Part shown: piece after piece, positions 10,301 through 15,687 of the stretch
How positions within the stretch are numbered: the stretch's first letter is position 1
Layout: each line of letters begins with the position of its first letter
Virus record (IMG/VR): IMGVR_UViG_3300042539_002307
Coordinates: 1-22,167 of that record
Source of the DNA: a virus
Direction: 5' to 3' (one strand)
DNA length: 22,167 nt
The notes under the pieces: model-generated
The model's database searches: none
The model's input: the letters and a program-made list of their open reading frames with translations, nothing else
Told to the model about the DNA's origin: nothing
Position numbers and translations under genes: made by a program

Positions 10301-13300
10301 TGCACTAATAGTCTGACTAGCAGTGATAACATTACTTTCCAAAGATCCAACTTTGAATGTGCCATAGCTGTTAACTGTAACAATCTCGTTGGCTATTGAC
10401 ACATCTGCGGCTGCAAACATTTTGGCATTGAGATTGTCATATCCAAAGAATGCTTGTTTTTCTGATCCTGCATAGTACCAAAGATCTATACCACGATCTT
10501 TACCATCGTTGGTTGTCAATGGTGTGTTGTTGGGACCGCGACCCATTTCAATAATTGGGTCTTCAACTGCTAGTGTGCTAACATTTACATAACTGATGTT
10601 GCCATTAACTGCTAGATCGCCACCAACTACTACGTTTCCAGTTGTGGTCAATGAGGCTGCACTGACAGCGTTGCTTGTGGTAATAGATCCTGTTGCACTG
10701 ATCAAGCCTGTAAGATTTACGTTACCTGCATCCACGTTGCCGGTTACTGACAGTGATGGAAGAGTTCCAATGCTGGTTGCTACTACGCCAGTGAGCTGGC
10801 TACCATTGCCAAGGAAGAATGGCGCTGTGACGTTGCCAGTTACATTCAGCGGGCTAATAACGTTGCCACCCAAACTCAGTCCTGTACCAACGTAGAAGTT
10901 GGCCTGTACGTTGCCTGTGGCACTGAGTGCAGCACCTGTGACTGTTCCAGTTGCTGAAACGTTGCCTGATGCCGCAAGTCCAGCAGTGTTGATGTTACCA
11001 CCTGTAATATTGGCAGTGGTTGTGATAGCACCAGTTGTGTTGATTGCACTCAACACGTTGCCACTCAAGCTCAAGTTGGTTGTGTTGACGTTACCACCGT
11101 TGATATTGCCAGTAGCAGTAATCAATCCTGAGGTGTTGATGTTTCCGCCAGTGATGTTGCCAATGGTGTTGACTCCGCCGGTTGAGCTCAGTACACCTGC
11201 TGTGTTGATGTTACCGCCGCGAACGTTGCCAGTTGCAGTAACAACACCAGCAGTGGTAATATTGGCACCATCAATGTTGCCTGTAGCTGTGATCAGTCCA
11301 CCGGTTGAAATATTACCCCCGACAACGTTGCCAGTGACATTCAAGCTGCCCAGTGTACCAACAGCAGTGATATTGGTTTGGCTAGCAGTGGCCAATGTAC
11401 CTGTGACAAATGTACCTGTTAGGTTACCAGCAACCAAGTTGCCAGTTGCACTGACTGTGCCAGTGATATTCAATCCGCTTGCAGCAAATGTAGCCACTCC
11501 AGAACCAGCAACACCAACCGTGACGTTGCCCGAACTTGCTGCTACAACGTTAGAAGTTCCGTTGACGATGCTGGTAGGTGTGCCGCCACCTCCGCTGATA
11601 CCTGTGAGCAGCGCACCGTTACCTATGAAATAGTTGGCGCTGATGTTGCCTGAACTGGTGATGTTGCCGGCTGCGGTAATCAACCCAGCAGTCGAAACGT
11701 TGCCACCAATCACATTACCAGTGGCGCTTACCAAACCACCTGTGTTGATGTTGCCACCTGTGACGTTGGCTGTGGCTGTGAATGTAGTTGCGCTGATGAC
11801 GTTGGCACCGCTGATGTTACCAGCTGAACCAGATGTTACAAAGTTAGCAGCTACTACGTTGCCAGTGGCACTGACCAACCCGGCTGTGTTGACGTTACCG
11901 CCTGTGATGTTGCTGGTAACGTTTAGAGCGCTTACAACGTTACCACTCAGACTCAATCCTGTGGCATTTAGGTTGCCACCTGTGATGTTTCCTGTGGCAG
12001 AGATTAGTCCTGCTGTAGTTACGTTACCGCCAATTACATTGCCTGTAGCACTGACTGTGACACCTCTAACCAATGTAGCATTAACGTTGGCGCCGCCATT
12101 GATGTTCCCACCAGTAATGTTACCAGTGGTGCTGATTGTGTTTGAACCAAACCCTGCTAGCAAAGTAGCAACGTTGGCGTTTCCATATGTTGCTGGTAAG
12201 CCAGTTAGTTGACTACCGTTACCTAATATAAAGTTACCGCTGATATTAGCAGTAGTTGTAATGTTAGCTGTGGTGTTGATTGCGCTTACAACGTTACCAC
12301 TCAGGCTCAAACCTGTGGCATTTAAGTTGCCACCACCAATGTTGCCAGTGACTGCTAGACTACCAAGGGTACCAACTGATGTAATGTTTGTTTGAGCAGC
12401 AGTAGTCAGCGTACCAACAATGCTAGTACCACTCAAGTTACCACCACTGATGTTACCAGTTACTGCCAATGATCCAAGTGTACCAACTGAAGTAATGTTT
12501 GTTTGTGCAGCAGTAGTTAAAGTACCAACAATGCTAGTACCACTCAAGTTGCCACCAATGATGTTACCAGTGGCACTAATCACGCCAGCAGTGTTGATGT
12601 TGCCACCGGTTACGTTGCCGCTTGCACTAACAGTTGCACCTGCAACTGCGCTGGTAACTGAAATATTACCAGCAGCGATATTACCAACTGTGCTTACGTT
12701 GCCAGCAATTACATTACCTTGCGCACTGACGTTTCCGAGTATTGCAAGTACGTTGGAATCTTTGTTGTAGGTTAGGCCGCCAACTGCGTCTGCATTGCCA
12801 TTGGTGTTGAACAGTACTTGAGTATTTGAACCTGGCGCAACCAAGTTACCTGTGATGTTGCCAGCAAAGTTACCAACAAAGTATCCAGCAGTGGTAATGT
12901 TACCAGTTGCTGATACTTGACCTTGTGTGGTCAAATTACCACCAGCTACGTTACCCGTAGCAGTAACAGATGCTGGGTTAAATGCGCCTGACAAACTTAA
13001 ATTGCCACCTGCAATGTTGGCGGTGGTTGTGATGTTGCCTGTAGCACTCACAATACCTGTGTTAACGTTGCCACCTATGATGTTGCCTGTTCCACTGACC
13101 ACCCCAGAACCAAACAATAAGTTGCCACCAGTGATGTTGCCAGAACCTCCTATTGTGCCGGAGCCAAATGCCACATTGCCATTGAATACTGCTCCATTAA
13201 CATTTCCGCCGGTTATAGTGCCTGATCCAACAGTTAAGTTGCCGCCGGTTACGTTGCCGGCTACGCTCAAAGGAACGTTTTGCACCTGCACAAGCACGTT

Positions 13301-14950
13301 GCTTACCACAAGATTGTTGTTGCCGCCAGCACCAATGTTTACAATATTGCCAGAACTCGGTGCAAGTATGTTCGTGACGGTTAAGTTTGTACTGGTAACA
13401 TTGAGTATATCTCCTGTTGTTCCCTGGATGTTGCCACCGCTAATATTGGCAGTGGTTGTGATATTGGCAGTGGTGTTTATTGCACTTAGAACATTGCCGC
13501 TTAGGCTCAAGCCTGCGGCAATCAAGTTACCGCCAGTGATGTTGCCAATTGCATTAAGGTTACCAGATGCACTTACTGTGCCGCCGGTTATTAAATTACC
13601 ACCAGTAATGTTACCAGTCGCAACAATCAATCCACCTGTAAGGACGTTGCCACCTGTGATACTAGCAGTTGCGCTGATCAACCCGGCTGTGGTAATGTTA
13701 CCGCCTGTGACATTGCCAGTTGTAACAATGTTAGCAGTGTCTGTACCTGATGCTAGGTAATTTGATACATCTGCATTGCCATAACTTGAAGCAACACCTG
13801 TCAAGAAAGCGCCGTTACCTAAGATATAATTACCGCTGACGTTAGCACCACTGGTAATGTTACCTGATGCACTGATTACACCTGTTACATATTCTCCTGT
13901 TGCAGCAAATGTAGCAACACTTGTGCCAGCAACACCTACTGTGACGTTGCCACTTGCGGCTGCTACCACGTTTGATGTGCCATTCACAATCGATGTTGGT
14001 GTTCCGCCACCTGATATACCAGTCAACAACGAGCCGTTACCAACAAAGAAGTTACCTGAAATATTGGCTGTGGTTGTGACATTGCCTTGCAATGCTGCCA
14101 AGTTACCGGTGTATGTGGGCAAGTATGCTGCTACATTGGCGTTAGAATAGTTGCCTGCTGGCAAGTTTGTCAGCTGACTACCATCACCAAGAAAGTATGC
14201 GCCTGTAACGTTGCCAGTTGTGCTGATGTTGCCAGGTGCTATGAATCTACCAGCATTGTCAAAAGTCCATTGGTATGTGCCGTCTAATGCCCGAACACTG
14301 ACCTGACCATCGCCAGTGATAGAAAGGTCTGAGGGACTGGTTTGTACTATACCAGCATTGGCCCAGTTCAGGCTACCGCCTGTGATGTTCACATTACCTG
14401 CTGTGACATTGCCTGTGGTTGATATGGCATTGCTTCCAAATCCTGCTAGTAACGTAACAACGTTTGAATTGCCATAAGGCGTAATTGTGCCTGAGCCTGT
14501 GAGTACTGTGGTCTGCCCTGACTCGTTGGTCAAGATAACAGAAGTTGCATTGGCACTGATTGAAGCATTGCCAAGGAAAATTGTGCTGTTGGCCAAATAC
14601 AAGTCGTTGAACGCATTGGTTGGACTACCAATGTTTTTGGCCACGTTGCCTGTGGGCAATAGATTACCAGAAATTGTAAGGTCTGTTTTGGAGAATACAG
14701 CAACGTTGCCGATACCGTCAACGCTGACTGTGACATTAGCGCCTGAGCCTCCAATGCTTACATTAGATGTGCCGTTGGTGATTGCAGCACCGCCGGATGC
14801 TACAATACCAGTAAGAGCAGCACCGTTACCTATAAAATATGTAGCAGCAACGTTGCCTGAGGCAGTGACGTTACCCGATGCGGTTATATTAGCGCCTCGT
14901 ATATTACCAGATGCGCTTATGCCAGTGGTGCCGTCGAGTTCAATAGCCAT
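7361..14950 (-). CDS. Giant repetitive fibre-like protein (2,529 aa)
   Basis: The gene starts MAIELDGTTGISASGNIRGAN and runs 7.6 kb without interruption. Almost the whole protein is built from units of 16-17 residues of the type GLVSATGNITGGNINTA, punctuated by FIGNGSQLTG turns, GLSLSGNVVSAINTT segments and 37-residue modules with TAAQTNITSVGTLGSLAVTG. Charged, aromatic and cysteine residues are rare, and Gly, Asn, Thr, Ser, Ala and Val dominate, as expected of an extended beta-helical or beta-solenoid fibre. One non-repetitive island lies at residues about 1445-1540 (EDPIIEMGRGPNN, then GIDLWYYAGSEKQAFFGYDN). Unlike the other long fibres here, it ends in a plain repeat followed by a short Ala/Ile-rich tail (INDAIALSIALG), with no globular C-terminal domain. 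A CATAAATA late-promoter candidate and an AAAGGA ribosome site precede the ATG. A long tail fibre or whisker-like appendage is most likely. Confidence 0.88.
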   Translation of the reverse strand: MAIELDGTTGISASGNIRGANITASGNVTASGNVAATYFIGNGAALTGIVASGGAAITNGTSNVSIGGSGANVTVSVDGIGNVAVFSKTDLTISGNLLPTGNVAKNIGSPTNAFNDLYLANSTIFLGNASISANATSVILTNESGQTTVLTGSGTITPYGNSNVVTLLAGFGSNAISTTGNVTAGNVNITGGSLNWANAGIVQTSPSDLSITGDGQVSVRALDGTYQWTFDNAGRFIAPGNISTTGNVTGAYFLGDGSQLTNLPAGNYSNANVAAYLPTYTGNLAALQGNVTTTANISGNFFVGNGSLLTGISGGGTPTSIVNGTSNVVAAASGNVTVGVAGTSVATFAATGEYVTGVISASGNITSGANVSGNYILGNGAFLTGVASSYGNADVSNYLASGTDTANIVTTGNVTGGNITTAGLISATASITGGNVLTGGLIVATGNITGGNLITGGTVSASGNLNAIGNITGGNLIAAGLSLSGNVLSAINTTANITTTANISGGNIQGTTGDILNVTSTNLTVTNILAPSSGNIVNIGAGGNNNLVVSNVLVQVQNVPLSVAGNVTGGNLTVGSGTITGGNVNGAVFNGNVAFGSGTIGGSGNITGGNLLFGSGVVSGTGNIIGGNVNTGIVSATGNITTTANIAGGNLSLSGAFNPASVTATGNVAGGNLTTQGQVSATGNITTAGYFVGNFAGNITGNLVAPGSNTQVLFNTNGNADAVGGLTYNKDSNVLAILGNVSAQGNVIAGNVSTVGNIAAGNISVTSAVAGATVSASGNVTGGNINTAGVISATGNIIGGNLSGTSIVGTLTTAAQTNITSVGTLGSLAVTGNISGGNLSGTSIVGTLTTAAQTNITSVGTLGSLAVTGNIGGGNLNATGLSLSGNVVSAINTTANITTTANISGNFILGNGSQLTGLPATYGNANVATLLAGFGSNTISTTGNITGGNINGGANVNATLVRGVTVSATGNVIGGNVTTAGLISATGNITGGNLNATGLSLSGNVVSALNVTSNITGGNVNTAGLVSATGNVVAANFVTSGSAGNISGANVISATTFTATANVTGGNINTGGLVSATGNVIGGNVSTAGLITAAGNITSSGNISANYFIGNGALLTGISGGGGTPTSIVNGTSNVVAASSGNVTVGVAGSGVATFAASGLNITGTVSATGNLVAGNLTGTFVTGTLATASQTNITAVGTLGSLNVTGNVVGGNISTGGLITATGNIDGANITTAGVVTATGNVRGGNINTAGVLSSTGGVNTIGNITGGNINTSGLITATGNINGGNVNTTNLSLSGNVLSAINTTGAITTTANITGGNINTAGLAASGNVSATGTVTGAALSATGNVQANFYVGTGLSLGGNVISPLNVTGNVTAPFFLGNGSQLTGVVATSIGTLPSLSVTGNVDAGNVNLTGLISATGSITTSNAVSAASLTTTGNVVVGGDLAVNGNISYVNVSTLAVEDPIIEMGRGPNNTPLTTNDGKDRGIDLWYYAGSEKQAFFGYDNLNAKMFAAADVSIANEIVTVNSYGTFKVGSLESNVITASQTISATGNITGANLITTGYVQATGNLISSANISGGNVIASAAQFSGNVSAANVNATGVYATSASATGNIAGGNINTGGLVSATGNINGGNVNTSAVIASTVVSAVGNITGGNIITGGDLTASGKVSVIGNITGGNLNATGLSLSGNVVSALNVTGTATSGNVDSAGRVSAVGNVTGGNINTTGLVSAQGAVIAAGNVDGGNITTLGQVSAFGNITGGNLSGVSIVGTLTTASQTNITAVGTLGSLAVTGNISGGNVNTVGLSVSGNVLGALTSASNVTTTANIAGGNIITTGAVQAATVSLSGNITTALGVTGNVTAPYFIGNGSQLTGVIATGVGNLTNLVVTANISTGNLSASGIVEVVGNAIVGNVISNGLVTATGNVNTSAGVQATGNITGGNIATAGLITATGNVNTSAGVQATGNITGGNVATGILTATGNVTGANINTAGLITATGNITGGNVATGILTATGNITGSNVNTSGIISATGNVNGGNINTGGRISATGNITTVGNIAAGNASLSGGFYSAGEIFGNANIVAVGYVNTTNLSATGNVVVNGTLDVTGNTTVTADFTSGNLVSLGYASAAGNLLGGNVITGGYVTATGNVVSLANVRGANLVSSGLVIATGNITGGNINTGGLISATGNISGGNLIGTLILSGSSNTQIIYNDNGAALGSSGLVFNKVGNTFTVGGPISTANGGNITADGAITATGNIVTSTGNISGGNIITGGIVSASGTITGGNISTGGELSASGNITGLNLTITNGEATGYLSATGNVLGANFVTGGLISATSSVTGGNLITGGRVSATGNITGGNLISSTLSLTGNVLGNLGVDGSVTAASFTTTGNVTATGNISVGNLSVTGSGNINALTVPTTAVVTGNITGGNLISGGLATVTGNITGGNVIGVALIQGVTVSATGNVVGGNVNTGGLVSATGNVRGGNITTGGQVSATGNITGGNVAVSGVININGALAATINDAIALSIALG
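7423..7430 (-). promoter_or_regulatory. Late promoter candidate CATAAATA inside the end of the giant fibre gene
   Basis: The minus strand reads CATAAATA at 7430-7423, the same octamer plus following T as in front of the giant gene, about 70 nt before the ATG of the 110-residue gene. It could drive the 110-residue, 1,275-residue and downstream genes separately. It lies within coding sequence, so it may be coincidence. Confidence 0.4.
8939..9184 (-). repeat. Fibre repeats with 99-bp and 87-bp periods, including a 60-bp exact duplicate
   Basis: A 60-bp stretch at 9038-9097 recurs without change at 9125-9184, a period of 87 bp (29 residues, NVNTSAGVQATGNITGGN type). A related copy lies 99 bp earlier, from 8939. 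All periods are multiples of three, so gain or loss keeps the giant fibre gene in frame. Confidence 0.8.
12371..12592 (-). repeat. Two direct 111-bp repeats in the giant fibre gene
   Basis: Copies starting at 12371 and 12482 encode the same 37-residue TAAQTNITSVGTLGSLAVTG module found in the 1,275-residue fibre and, as a single copy, in the 955-residue fibre near 16500. The period is again exactly 111 bp. Confidence 0.75.
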
Positions 14951-14972
14951 TTAATTCAGTCCTTTAATCTTA

Positions 14973-14980
14973 TATTTATG
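14973..14980 (-). promoter_or_regulatory. Late promoter candidate CATAAATA for the giant fibre gene
   Basis: The minus strand reads CATAAATA at 14980-14973, one base from TATAAATA and matching the NATAAATA form I recall for T4-like cyanophages. The TAA inside it is the stop codon of the 205-residue gene. A start about 6 nt downstream leaves a short leader with AAAGGA before the ATG at 14950. Confidence 0.6.
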
Positions 14981-15593
14981 GTACCACATTGAATGTAGAT
15001 GAGTCGGGTACAGTAATTTGCAATCCACTAGGGATTGTTAATGGGCTCACCATCATAGCTGATACGTTTGCCTGCACCGCGATGTTGGCAGAAATAGTTC
15101 TAGGTGTTGCAATAACACCATTTACAAAAAGTGATGTCTGACTCACAGTAACCACGTTGCCGGTACCTGATATACCAATGGTTACATTGCCGTTAGCGGT
15201 ACCGATGGACACATTGGATGTGCCGTTTACAATAGCTTGACCATTGCCAGACCCGCCTGAGATGCCAGTAAGCAGACTACCATTACCTACAAAGTAGCCA
15301 GCATAAATTGTGTCAAATCTCAAGCTATTGCTACCAATATCATGCACATTGCTGATGTTGGGCAATATACTTGCATTGGCTTGTATCACCCCAATTCCAT
15401 TGGGCTTGAGCACAATGTTGGTGTTGGTGGTTGTGGTTGTTATTGTGTTGTTGGCAATTCGAATATTGCTGCCAACTGGCCCAGCAGTGTATATTTCAGT
15501 AAAATTACTGTTTACCGCTTCAAACGCATCGCGCAACGGTTCGCCGGTACCGTCGTTTGCATTTTCGCCAATATTGATTATCTGTTGAGACAT
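14976..15593 (-). CDS. Short fibre-like protein with minimal shaft (205 aa)
   Basis: I place the start at the ATG at 15593, giving MSQQIINIGENANDGTGEPL, because this is the familiar N-terminus of a phage fibre/baseplate domain (NIGxxANDGTGxPLRxAFxxxNxNFTEIY). The 16-residue extension to the ATG at 15641 has unrelated composition and a poorer context. Residues 1-36 are that domain. Residues about 60-110 include VLKPNGIGVIQAN and SLRFDTIYAGYFVGNGSLLTG. The last 35 residues (NVSAMMVSPLTIPSGLQITVPDSSTFNVV) form a typical terminal tip strand of marine phage fibres. It therefore has the two ends of a fibre with almost no shaft. The stop codon lies inside the CATAAATA promoter of the giant fibre gene. 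It is probably a short fibre or an attachment partner of the longer ones. Confidence 0.85.
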   Translation of the reverse strand: MSQQIINIGENANDGTGEPLRDAFEAVNSNFTEIYTAGPVGSNIRIANNTITTTTTNTNIVLKPNGIGVIQANASILPNISNVHDIGSNSLRFDTIYAGYFVGNGSLLTGISGGSGNGQAIVNGTSNVSIGTANGNVTIGISGTGNVVTVSQTSLFVNGVIATPRTISANIAVQANVSAMMVSPLTIPSGLQITVPDSSTFNVVP

Positions 15594-15687
15594 TACAATC
15601 CAAATCCTTTGGTTGTATTTACCAAAAGATTCAGACTGCAATTTTGTGGAAAACAGGGTTGCCTGTGTCGCTGCAGGCGATTTTTAG
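15594..15687 (-). other. 94-nt gap between the 955- and 205-residue fibre genes
   Basis: This is the longest gap within the fibre run. The minus strand holds GGTAAATA (15623-15616), a poor late-promoter match at the usual spacing from the ATG at 15593, and a weak ribosome site (GGAT). A 5-bp hairpin GCCTG/CAGGC (15661-15678) has its T run on the plus-strand side, where no gene ends. Confidence 0.4.

Noticed and set aside
7361-14950. CRISPR-like regularly spaced repeats
   Set aside because: Units lie in frame within one coding sequence, periods vary (48, 87, 99, 111 bp), there are no unique spacers, and no cas genes are present.
4063-14954. Long plus-strand open frames rich in LPPVTLPVALT opposite the fibre genes
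   Set aside because: They are mirror images of the repeat codons (GGC/GGT AAC/AAT ACT read backwards give Pro, Val, Leu). They start and stop at random points and match no gene structure or ribosome site.
15616-15623. GGTAAATA as a late promoter for the 205-residue gene
   Set aside because: It has two mismatches to TATAAATA and breaks the otherwise fixed ATAAATA core, so it is noted only in the gap description.
15594-15641. Upstream start for the 205-residue gene (adds 16 residues, MQSESFGKY...)
   Set aside because: The recognised domain begins at MSQQIINIG, so the ATG at 15593 is the natural start. The extension falls in the intergenic leader.
15661-15685. Plus-strand terminator (GCCTG/CAGGC hairpin then TTTTT)
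   Set aside because: The stem is only 5 bp and no plus-strand gene ends here.
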